DNA of 5,794 nt. Origin: Methanobacteriota archaeon. GTDB taxonomy: Archaea > Thermoplasmatota > E2 > DHVEG-1. The position numbers and the translations under genes were made by a program. This document shows positions 1-5,287 of this stretch, piece after piece. The notes beneath the pieces are model-generated. The model saw nothing but the letters and a program-made list of their open reading frames with translations, was not told the DNA's origin and ran no database searches. The stretch lies in NCBI GenBank assembly GCA_026394435.1, contig JAPKYG010000059.1, positions 1 through 5,794 of the forward strand, in the 5' to 3' direction. Each line of letters starts with the position of its first letter. The stretch's first letter is position 1.

Positions 1-1913
1 GAATGACCGTGTCCGCGGTTATCCCTGGGGCAGTGATGGCGTTTGCGTTTCTCAAACCATTCAAAGGGACGATTCTAGAAGTCAATATAGGGATGATGGG
101 TGCAGCCGCTGGTGAAGCACTCGCTGCTGGAGTTATTTTTACGATCCCTGCTTTGGTTCTCATGGGAACCTGGACAGAGGTTCATTACGTTGAAACGACA
201 TTGATTGCGTTATTTGGTGGTATGCTTGGTGTGTTTTGGATGGTACCGCTCAGACGCGCCCTTATCATTAACACCGATTTACCATTCCCCGAAGGGGTCG
301 CGGTTGCCGCGGTGTTAACCACAACGGTTGGTGGAGAAGGCGCTGAATCAGGGAAGAAATCTAAGGGAAGCGGCGTCAGCGGGGTTTGGCTTATTGTTGG
401 TGTTCTGGCAGCTGGATTGTTCAAATTCGGTCAGGTTGGTCTAAAAATATTTGCTGGCGCGATCCATGGTATTGTAAATATCGGAAAATTCGACATCGGC
501 AGCGGAGAAAAATCAGGGGTCTTCTACGGGGGAGTTGCCACGTCTCCTGCCTTGCTTGGTGTCGGCTGGATTATCGGGCCTAAGATTGCCTCCTTCGTGT
601 TTGTCGGAGGTCTCCTCGGCTGGGTTATTCTTGTTCCGCTTATCGCCTTGGCAACAGGGCTCCCTGCGCCGGTTACTCCATCAGAGGTAACTGATGCACT
701 TGCGTTAGGGTTCGGAAATGCTGATGCCGGGTACCAGATCTGGGGGTTCTTCGCCATCTGGGGAAACTACATCCGGTACATTGGTGTTGGCGCCATGGTC
801 GTCGGTGGTCTGTACACGATCTTTAAACTCCGATCGAACCTTGCCAGTGGCATTAAAGAAGCAATTGCAGGTATTAAAGGCGGGAAAGTGGAAGCAAAGA
901 AGAGAACAGACACTGATCTTAATATCAAGTTTGTTTTCCTGATGATCGGATTACTCATCATTCCGGTCTTCCTTGTGTATGTGTGGATTTCAAGTCTATG
1001 GGTGGTGTCCGCAATCATGGCGGTGTTCGCGATTTTATTTGCGTTCATTGCCAGCGCGATTGCTGGATACATGGCTGGACTGCTGGGATCATCCAATAAC
1101 CCGATCTCTGGTGTCACGGTCTCCGTGTTACTAATTACTTCATTAATTCTTCTTGGGTTTGGTCTTTCCGGAAATGTTGGCGCCGCCGGTATTGCGATTC
1201 TCATCGCCGCGGTGATTTGCTGTGCCGCCGCTATCTCCGGGGATGTCTTACAGTCGATGACGTGTGGTCAGATGATTGGTGCAACACCTCGGAACCAGCA
1301 GATCGCGGAAATCATCGGTGTTGCTGCTGCTGCCCCGATTCTTGCATTGGTTGTCCAAGCATTGGATAAAGCGTACCATATCGGCAGTACGAATCTGCCT
1401 GCGCCACAGGCATTTCTTATGCAGGGTATCGTTCAGGGTGTCCTTGGTGGACAAATGGTCTGGCCGTTCGTGGTCGCTGGGGCAGTGCTCGCGTTCGTGT
1501 TAATCCTCATTAACCTGCCAGTTCTTCCTGTTGCGATTGGTATTTATCTCCCGTTTACGTTGAGTACTCCGATTTTTGCTGGCGGTATCGTCCGCGCGAT
1601 CACCAACAGGGCTATCGCAAAGAAATACGGGTCGGCAGATGAAGAAGAGATTAGCGATTGGGAGCTTGCTATCAAGCAAACCGATGTACAACCAAAAGAA
1701 AAGATTATAAGAACTGGACTTCTTCTCACCGCGGGATTGATCGCAGGAGAGGCCCTGATGGGCGTCATCGTCGCGTTCCTCATTATCGGAGGATTTAACT
1801 TCGCGGTCTTTGACTATCCGCCGATTCTACCAGCGTTGCTTGTCTGGGTCTTCATCGCAGCACTCCTTGCATACATCCCATTGAGGGAAATTTACGCGAA
1901 AGACAAAGAGTAA
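1..1913 (+). CDS. OPT-family oligopeptide transporter, 5' end outside window
   Basis: Polytopic inner-membrane transporter of the OPT superfamily (the archaeal/bacterial branch known as TIGR00733), predicted to import oligopeptides using an ion gradient. The visible 636 residues begin inside the conserved GMTVSAVIP region, which normally follows the first helix, so an estimated 25-45 N-terminal residues lie left of the window; the ATG at position 3 is probably an internal Met. Family motifs seen in order: GEALAAGVIFTIPAL (about residues 37-51), DLPFPEGVAVAAVL (92-105), GATPRNQQ (in about 413-440), LPAPQAFLMQG (near 465), IGIYLPFTLSTPIFAGG (about 512-528) and GLIAGEALMGV (about 578-588). Long hydrophobic segments run throughout, broken by a charged loop at about 545-572. 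It ends with TAA at 1911-1913 and is followed at once by the PqqD-like reading frame, so the two are probably cotranscribed. The family is clear; the substrate is inferred. Confidence 0.93.
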   Translation, partial: MTVSAVIPGAVMAFAFLKPFKGTILEVNIGMMGAAAGEALAAGVIFTIPALVLMGTWTEVHYVETTLIALFGGMLGVFWMVPLRRALIINTDLPFPEGVAVAAVLTTTVGGEGAESGKKSKGSGVSGVWLIVGVLAAGLFKFGQVGLKIFAGAIHGIVNIGKFDIGSGEKSGVFYGGVATSPALLGVGWIIGPKIASFVFVGGLLGWVILVPLIALATGLPAPVTPSEVTDALALGFGNADAGYQIWGFFAIWGNYIRYIGVGAMVVGGLYTIFKLRSNLASGIKEAIAGIKGGKVEAKKRTDTDLNIKFVFLMIGLLIIPVFLVYVWISSLWVVSAIMAVFAILFAFIASAIAGYMAGLLGSSNNPISGVTVSVLLITSLILLGFGLSGNVGAAGIAILIAAVICCAAAISGDVLQSMTCGQMIGATPRNQQIAEIIGVAAAAPILALVVQALDKAYHIGSTNLPAPQAFLMQGIVQGVLGGQMVWPFVVAGAVLAFVLILINLPVLPVAIGIYLPFTLSTPIFAGGIVRAITNRAIAKKYGSADEEEISDWELAIKQTDVQPKEKIIRTGLLLTAGLIAGEALMGVIVAFLIIGGFNFAVFDYPPILPALLVWVFIAALLAYIPLREIYAKDKE

Positions 1914-1995
1914 AGGGCCTCCGACCGCTGATGAGTTTCTTTTATACAAACCGAAACGGTTAGATTTCGAATGGTCAACGACGGACGACGGTCTT

Positions 1996-2247
1996 GTGGT
2001 GTTAACAGTCCCAAAATTTACCAGTAACTTCGGTAAGTCCTTTTGTAAAGTGCTGAAGCGAGACAATACCTTCAAAGCCAATTTTGATAAACTCGGGTCA
2101 ACCATCTGGAAACAGTGTGAAGGAACCAAAACTGTGAAAGAAATACTGGATGTAGTTACCAAGGAATTTGCTGATGAAAAAAACATCGATCAGCGACTCT
2201 TTCTATTTCTCCAACAACTCAGAGCCCTGTGCTACATCGTGTACTAA
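1996..2247 (+). CDS. PqqD-like small protein; true start uncertain
   Basis: Small protein resembling the PqqD family (winged-helix fold, the RiPP recognition element type), whose known members bind peptides and present them to modifying enzymes. The core is visible: a hydrophobic strand (VVLTVPKF), then FDKLGSTIWKQCEGTKTVKEI, matching the family pattern of a Leu-Asp/Asn-x-x-Gly, a Trp and a Thr-Val-x-x-Ile helix start, then a C-terminal helix (LFLFLQQL). The GTG at 1996 is the first usable start codon. However, the same frame is open from 1885, and bases 1930-1995 read DEFLLYKPKRLDFEW then a short acidic stretch, which looks like the family's usual N-terminus. The real protein therefore probably begins near 1930 or is joined to the transporter by a frameshift. 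No Shine-Dalgarno motif is seen before 1996. It follows the OPT gene closely, so a role in handling the transported peptides is possible but inferred. Its 3' end overlaps the opposing dph6 gene. Confidence 0.75.
   Translation: MVLTVPKFTSNFGKSFCKVLKRDNTFKANFDKLGSTIWKQCEGTKTVKEILDVVTKEFADEKNIDQRLFLFLQQLRALCYIVY
2177..2183 (-). terminator. T-run, possible terminator of dph6
   Basis: Seven consecutive A bases on the + strand give a T7 run on the - strand about 20 bases after the dph6 stop codon. Archaeal transcription often ends at such T-runs without a hairpin. It lies inside the PqqD-like coding sequence on the other strand, so its use is uncertain. Confidence 0.35.
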
Positions 2248-2916
2248 GCGTTTCTCAAGGTGCGCACTCTTCACCTGGAAAAAACCATTGTCTCGATTCC
2301 ATTCTTTTAAGGATTCATCAATCACGAGTTTCTGAGAAAACAAGGGTCCATCGAGCACGAGTGTCTCAAATTCTCCACCTTCACCAGCGATGTTGATCTT
2401 ATATTTTTCATGAAGGGACACAAGGGCATCGATCGTTTGTTCATCGATGGTTTTACCTAGCCAGGTCTCATCAAACCCAGAGGCGAACACACCGACAATG
2501 ATGATGTGAAATCCAGCGTTCACCTGGTCCCGCAACAGAAGTTCCTGGCTCTTATGCCAGAGAGGGGTAAACGACTTGATTCCTATCTCGTCACATATTT
2601 TTTCGATACGGGTCCGCTGATACTCTGAGGCAATAGCCCCACTTATCACGCCGTCGATCTCAAGATCCTGTAACAGATTTTTTAAATCGACGAGTTCTTT
2701 TTCTTTTTCACCTTTCGTTGATTTCTTCACAAGAGGGATATCGATTGCTTGCGCAAGCAGTTCAGTAAGATGGATATTGATCGAATGGAACATCCAGGAA
2801 TCCTGTTTTTCTGAATGAAGGGTGACAAGAGGGAAAACATCCCATCCATACTGCTGAGTGATGTATACTGCAAAGACAGAGTCTTTCCCACCGGAGAATA
2901 ACGCTGCGACTTTCAT
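2203..2916 (-). CDS. dph6: Dph6-type diphthine--ammonia ligase (ATP-binding)
   Basis: Predicted cytosolic enzyme that amidates diphthine to diphthamide on the modified histidine of elongation factor 2, using ATP and ammonia, the last step of diphthamide synthesis. The 237-residue protein starts MKVAALFSGGKDS; the SGGKDS at residues 8-13 is the PP-loop of N-type ATP pyrophosphatases. Further family motifs are SGAIASEYQRTR (about 92-103), the Pro-Leu-Trp at 118-120 and GEGGEFETLVLDGP (about 178-191). Length is normal for the archaeal single-domain form (TIGR00289/TIGR00290-like). ATG at 2916 is preferred over an in-frame TTG at 2940 because it puts the PP-loop at the usual distance and lies about 26 bases from a TATA-like box, as for a leaderless message. 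The last 15 codons overlap the convergent PqqD-like gene. Some members of this broad family have untested functions, so the exact substrate is inferred. Confidence 0.9.
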   Translation of the reverse strand: MKVAALFSGGKDSVFAVYITQQYGWDVFPLVTLHSEKQDSWMFHSINIHLTELLAQAIDIPLVKKSTKGEKEKELVDLKNLLQDLEIDGVISGAIASEYQRTRIEKICDEIGIKSFTPLWHKSQELLLRDQVNAGFHIIIVGVFASGFDETWLGKTIDEQTIDALVSLHEKYKINIAGEGGEFETLVLDGPLFSQKLVIDESLKEWNRDNGFFQVKSAHLEKRLVHDVAQGSELLEK

Positions 2917-2931
2917 CGCAATAGGTATCTC

Positions 2932-2946
2932 TTTAAACAAATAAAC
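2932..2946. promoter_or_regulatory. Shared divergent TATA-like element for dph6 and the phosphorylase gene
   Basis: The A/T-only core TTTAAACAAATAAAC sits in the 53-base gap between two divergent start codons. Read rightward, the AAATAAAC part is centred about 27 bases before the ATG at 2970. Read leftward, the TTTATTTG part is centred about 26 bases before the ATG at 2916. Archaeal TATA boxes lie about 26 bases before the transcription start, so one element could serve both directions with leaderless messages. No GGTGA-type ribosome site is seen before either start, which fits. The position is seen; the function is inferred. Confidence 0.55.
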
Positions 2947-2969
2947 ATTTCTTGCCCTTGGTTGCGCTG

Positions 2970-3734
2970 ATGAAAATTGGGATACTCTGTGGTAATCACA
3001 TGCCGGATTTGATGAAAAAACCGGAAAAAATCAAGGTGGAAACACCCTATGGCGATGTTATTGTGTATGCTTCCAAACTCGGAGTTCATGACCTGTTTTT
3101 CATTCATCGTCATGGAGAACAATCCAATCTTCCGCCCCACCGGGTCAATCATCGGGGGAATATCCAAGCATTTGCATCAAGTCATGTCTCCTGTATCCTT
3201 TCTGTGGGAACTGTTGGATCTATGAAAAAGGAGATACGGCCAGGAGACCTGGTGATTCCTCATGATTTTATTGATGCGACGAAGTCTCGTTCGCAGACGT
3301 TCTTTGATGAGAAGAGAGTACATGTGGATATGACAGAACCGTTCTGTTCCATGCTGCGAGAAGCATTGTTGCAAAGCTGTGACAAAACCAGAGACGTTAC
3401 GTTTCATGAGAAAGGTGTGTATCTTGTCACCGAGGGGCCTCGTTTAGAGACCGCTGCGGAAATCAAAATGTATTCTATGGTCGCTGATATTGTTGGCATG
3501 ACCATGGTTCCGGAGGTTGTCCTCGCTCGAGAGAAAGGGATTTGTTTTGCTTCCCTTTGTCTGGTGTGTAACATGGCTGCTGGGCTGCAGAATAGGTTGA
3601 CTGCCGATGAGATCGCATCAGTGTATAAGAAGAAAGAGCCGGTGATTTCCAAAGTATTGCAATTGACGATTGAGTCTCTTGATCAGAAACGGTCTTGTCA
3701 TTGTCCTGGCGATGTCTCCAAGGCGACATTATGA
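2970..3734 (+). CDS. Purine nucleoside / S-methyl-5'-thioinosine phosphorylase (MTAP/PNP family)
   Basis: Predicted cytosolic phosphorylase that splits a purine (methylthio)nucleoside with phosphate into base and (methylthio)ribose-1-phosphate. The 254 residues show RHG (47-49), PPHRVN (55-60) followed by the N-x-x-A helix, SVGTVGSM (78-85), TEGPRLET (154-161) and GMTMVPEVVLARE (176-188), all hallmarks of the trimeric MTAP/PNP family. At the base-specificity site, where human MTAP has Asp220 and Asp222, this protein reads Asn201 and Ala203 (CNMAAG). That points to a 6-oxopurine such as methylthioinosine or inosine rather than an adenine nucleoside. A C-terminal Cys-His-Cys (243-245) matches the CXC disulfide known from some hyperthermophile homologues. 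The usual N-terminal GG(S/T)G phosphate loop is replaced by CGNH. ATG at 2970 is chosen over the in-frame TTG at 2952 because it gives the standard MKIGI start. The stop overlaps the archease start (ATGA). Confidence 0.88.
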   Translation: MKIGILCGNHMPDLMKKPEKIKVETPYGDVIVYASKLGVHDLFFIHRHGEQSNLPPHRVNHRGNIQAFASSHVSCILSVGTVGSMKKEIRPGDLVIPHDFIDATKSRSQTFFDEKRVHVDMTEPFCSMLREALLQSCDKTRDVTFHEKGVYLVTEGPRLETAAEIKMYSMVADIVGMTMVPEVVLAREKGICFASLCLVCNMAAGLQNRLTADEIASVYKKKEPVISKVLQLTIESLDQKRSCHCPGDVSKATL

Positions 3735-4141
3735 AACATTACGAGTTAATTGAACATACTGCCGATGTCGGTGTGAAAGCCTACGGAAAAACTGTTGCAG
3801 AGGCTTTTGAGCATGCAGCAGAGGCGATGTTTGATATTATTACTGATGAATCAACGATCGACCCCATTGGTGAATATGATATCCTGTTGGAAGCCCCTGA
3901 TCTTGAGCAGTTGCTGGTTGATTGGCTCTCAAAACTCCTTTTTTTGAATGGCGCAGAGAATCTTGTTTTTGGGAAGTTCGTGGTGACTATTACAGGGAAT
4001 CGTCTCTCTGCCCGTGTCTTTGGTGAGAAGTACAATAATAAGAAGCATAAAATGGGTGTGGAGATTAAAGCAGTGACCTATCACATAGTAAAGGTTACTG
4101 AGACAGACCCGATCTTTGCGCAGGTGTTGTTTGACATCTAA
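3731..4141 (+). CDS. Archease, RtcB RNA-ligase cofactor
   Basis: Archease activates the RNA ligase RtcB by promoting guanylylation and multiple turnover in tRNA splicing and RNA repair. The 136-residue protein has the family opening YELIEHTADVGVKAYG (residues 4-19), a middle region ending in RVFGEKYNNKKHKMG, the signature EIKAVTYH (111-118), and the exact family ending VLFDI. The residues reported as essential in human archease (Asp51, Lys144, Asp178, Ile179) correspond to Asp12, Lys113, Asp135 and Ile136 here, so it should be active. The ATG at 3731 overlaps the stop of the preceding phosphorylase by four bases, indicating translational coupling; a weak AAGG lies about nine bases upstream. 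An in-frame ATG at 3695 would add twelve unconserved residues and is rejected. No rtcB gene lies in the window. Confidence 0.95.
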   Translation: MKHYELIEHTADVGVKAYGKTVAEAFEHAAEAMFDIITDESTIDPIGEYDILLEAPDLEQLLVDWLSKLLFLNGAENLVFGKFVVTITGNRLSARVFGEKYNNKKHKMGVEIKAVTYHIVKVTETDPIFAQVLFDI

Positions 4142-4156
4142 ATAATAAAGCGGGAG

Positions 4157-4164
4157 TATAAATA
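4157..4164 (+). promoter_or_regulatory. TATA box of the 4187 membrane-protein gene
   Basis: TATAAATA preceded by a purine-rich GCGGGAG stretch is centred about 26 bases before the ATG at 4187. That is the spacing expected if transcription starts at the start codon itself (a leaderless message). No ribosome-binding motif occurs between the box and the ATG, in agreement. The box lies 15 bases after the archease stop, so the membrane gene probably has its own promoter. Confidence 0.7.
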
Positions 4165-4186
4165 CAGGAAAAAAGATTTTTGTTTT

Positions 4187-4816
4187 ATGAGAAAAGGGAT
4201 AGTCGCCTGTGCAAGCATGATATTTGGACTGATTCTTCTTTTTGTTGCGTTCCTCGGACCATGGTATATAGTCAGTGGGAACGGAATATTGGGAGCGAAT
4301 TATAACGTCGGGTTGTATCTAACAAGAATGGAAGTCCAAGGAACATTCGCGGGTCAGGACGTTTCGCTGTCAATGGGTTACGCGGAAGCAAAATTAAACG
4401 CACCAAACACCGATGTGAACGTGGAGAGTTTCACGACCATCAACACAGCGATGTATCTCACACTTTTCGCCATGGTGACCGCCCTTATTGCAATAATTTG
4501 TATGGCTGCATTTGTTTATAACAAGGGGAAACCAAAAACAATGAAACTGATGGGCGGTCTCTTTGGAATTCTGACGTTTCTCCTTGCATTACTACCCGCA
4601 TTATATTTCATGTACACAGGATTTGTGGAAAATAGTAGCGGATTTTTGTTCAGTCAAGCTGCTCTTGGCATCAGGCTTTCTGGTGGTCCTGGGTACGCAT
4701 GGTATCTGATGATGGTCGTAGCGATCATTGCAGTGATTTCAGCGGTTGCGATACTTATAAAGAAAATCGTTCCTGAAGGAGCTTCATCTGAAACACTCCC
4801 CCCATCAACCAATTAA
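4187..4816 (+). CDS. Four-helix membrane protein of unknown function
   Basis: I do not recognise a named family. The 209-residue protein has four predicted membrane segments, at about 5-28, 87-111, 120-143 and 169-192. The first is followed by GPWYIVSG and a polar loop of nearly 60 residues (about 29-86) with many Asn, Thr and Gly and no Cys. Helices 2 and 3 are joined by a short basic loop (YNKGKPKTMK), which by the positive-inside rule puts that loop and both termini in the cytoplasm and the 29-86 and 144-168 loops outside. The tail after helix 4 is basic then polar (IKKIVPEG...). The layout recalls four-helix proteins with a large first outer loop, but that is a shape comparison, not homology. 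It has its own TATA box and appears monocistronic. That the ORF is a real gene is well supported; the function is unknown. Confidence 0.85.
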   Translation: MRKGIVACASMIFGLILLFVAFLGPWYIVSGNGILGANYNVGLYLTRMEVQGTFAGQDVSLSMGYAEAKLNAPNTDVNVESFTTINTAMYLTLFAMVTALIAIICMAAFVYNKGKPKTMKLMGGLFGILTFLLALLPALYFMYTGFVENSSGFLFSQAALGIRLSGGPGYAWYLMMVVAIIAVISAVAILIKKIVPEGASSETLPPSTN

Positions 4817-4842
4817 TGTAAAGAAGAGATAGAGTGATAGGC

Positions 4843-4880
4843 CGTTGCGAATAGTTTCAACGACCCTTTCTTATTATTTA
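4843..4880 (+). terminator. Possible terminator after the membrane-protein gene
   Basis: A five-base inverted repeat CGTTG (4843-4847) / CAACG (4858-4862) with a ten-base loop is followed by the T-rich stretch CCCTTTCTTATTATTTA. The position, 27 bases after the stop codon, suits a terminator. The stem is short and may be chance; the T-rich tract also merges with the TATA-like box at 4877. Confidence 0.3.
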
Positions 4881-4885
4881 AATAC
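4877..4885 (+). promoter_or_regulatory. TATA-like box in the 4817-5052 intergenic region
   Basis: TTTAAATAC in an A/T-rich context resembles the strong boxes before archaeal stable RNA genes. A start about 26 bases downstream would fall near 4907, at the beginning of the GC-rich segment with inverted repeats and about 146 bases before the next start codon. It could drive either a small RNA or a long leader of the DUF1858 gene. No experimental or comparative support is available here. Confidence 0.45.
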
Positions 4886-4903
4886 TCAGACGACCGTTCA
4901 TCG

Positions 4904-4980
4904 TTTAGGAAGCATCTACCGGACGGGAAGCCTTCCTAGTTGAAGCTTATTTCTTTTTGCCGGATCCCACCGTCCGGTTC
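4904..4980 (+). other. Candidate structured RNA element or leader with competing stems
   Basis: A GC-rich island in an A/T-rich gap. ACCGGACGG (4918-4926) is perfectly complementary to CCGTCCGGT (4970-4978). The TCCGG of the second arm can instead pair with a nearer CCGGA (4960-4964), so the two stems exclude each other. AGGAAG (4907-4912) is complementary to CTTCCT (4932-4937), and that pairing extends by one T-A and one G-T pair. Together with the long stem it would form a pseudoknot. A T-rich tract (TTATTTCTTTTT, 4947-4958) lies between the arms and could end a short transcript. I find no open frame here with convincing coding character. It may be a small RNA, an attenuator-like leader, or the remnant of a mobile element. 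The complementarity is seen; any function is inferred. Confidence 0.35.
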
Positions 4981-5005
4981 TCCTCACCAAAGTTTGATAA
5001 TAACT

Positions 5006-5013
5006 CTTATATG
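5006..5013 (+). promoter_or_regulatory. Possible proximal TATA box of the DUF1858 gene
   Basis: CTTATATG is centred about 43 bases before the ATG at 5053. Transcription from about 5035 would give a leader of roughly 18 bases that includes the AGGTGA ribosome site. It is weaker than the boxes at 4157 and 4877, and a neighbouring CTTTATAC at 5020-5027 is an alternative. Confidence 0.35.
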
Positions 5014-5042
5014 GGAGGTCTTTATACCGAGACGATACAAAT

Positions 5043-5048
5043 AGGTGA
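5043..5048 (+). promoter_or_regulatory. Ribosome-binding site AGGTGA fixing the start at 5053
   Basis: AGGTGA, the archaeal Shine-Dalgarno core, lies four bases before the ATG at 5053. It selects this ATG over the in-frame TTG at 4957 and an ATG at 5011, and it is the only clear ribosome site in the window; the other genes appear leaderless or coupled. Confidence 0.75.
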
Positions 5049-5052
5049 AGTC

Positions 5053-5262
5053 ATGAATAAAAACAAGATTTCTGAAGAGATGACCATTAAGGAAGTAATT
5101 GATACATACCCAGAGACTGCGATGGTGTTCATGAAATACAATGTCGGCTGTATCGGCTGTCTTGCCGCGTCTTTTGAAAAAGTAAAGGATATCGCAACAG
5201 TCCATGGCATCGACATCAAAGCATTGGTAAAAGATTTGAATCTGGCAGTCCAGAAAAAATAA
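5053..5262 (+). CDS. DUF1858 small CxxC protein (hybrid-cluster-associated redox disulfide domain)
   Basis: A 69-residue single-domain protein of the DUF1858 / TIGR03980 type. The pattern is complete: MTIKEVIDTYPETAMVFMKY (10-29), the paired cysteines GCIGC (Cys33 and Cys36), then EKVKDIATVHGIDIKALVKDLN (42-63). The family takes its name from occurrence next to hybrid cluster proteins and is thought to use its CxxC as a redox-active disulfide or ligand; no biochemical role is firmly known to me. No hybrid-cluster gene is present in the window, so the partner must lie elsewhere. The protein is soluble, with no signal peptide or membrane segment. The start is set by the AGGTGA at 5043. An upstream extension to 4957 would cross the structured intergenic segment and is not conserved in character. 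Confidence 0.9.
   Translation: MNKNKISEEMTIKEVIDTYPETAMVFMKYNVGCIGCLAASFEKVKDIATVHGIDIKALVKDLNLAVQKK
5254..5259 (-). terminator. T6 run downstream of larC
   Basis: Six A bases on the + strand, at the very end of the DUF1858 gene, read as ATTATTTTTTCTGG on the - strand about 55 bases after the larC stop. This is a plausible archaeal T-run terminator for the leftward transcript. Confidence 0.35.
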
Positions 5263-5287
5263 TCCTCTAGAGCAGTGTTAGTGAGAT

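Noticed and set aside
767..1204. 145-codon open frame on the - strand inside the transporter gene
   Set aside because: It is antisense to clearly conserved transporter codons, its composition (many Thr, Pro, Asn, Ile) is that of a reversed membrane-protein frame, and no promoter or family motif supports it.
1931..1963. ATG at 1931 as the start of the PqqD-like gene
   Set aside because: As sequenced, this ATG opens only a ten-codon frame ending in TAG at 1961-1963. It would serve only if a base is missing just after it, which I report as a possibility instead.
1827..2186. 119-codon open frame on the - strand across the transporter/PqqD junction
   Set aside because: It overlaps two better-supported reading frames, has no recognisable motif, and its low-complexity Ser/Val content looks like a shadow frame.
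2917..2940. Longer dph6 start at the TTG at 2940
   Set aside because: The added eight residues precede the standard MKVAALFSGGKDS opening and would cover the TATA-like promoter element.
4918..4978. Inverted repeat as a tRNA, C/D-box RNA or IS200/IS605 transposon end
   Set aside because: There is no T-arm GGTTCGA-like sequence or acceptor stem, no paired C and D boxes, and no transposase or TnpB frame. The GGGAAGCC...TAGTTGA wording only loosely recalls IS605-type ends.
4957..5052. Longer DUF1858 protein starting at TTG 4957
   Set aside because: The extension reads through the inverted-repeat segment, lies outside the conserved domain, and ignores the AGGTGA site before ATG 5053.
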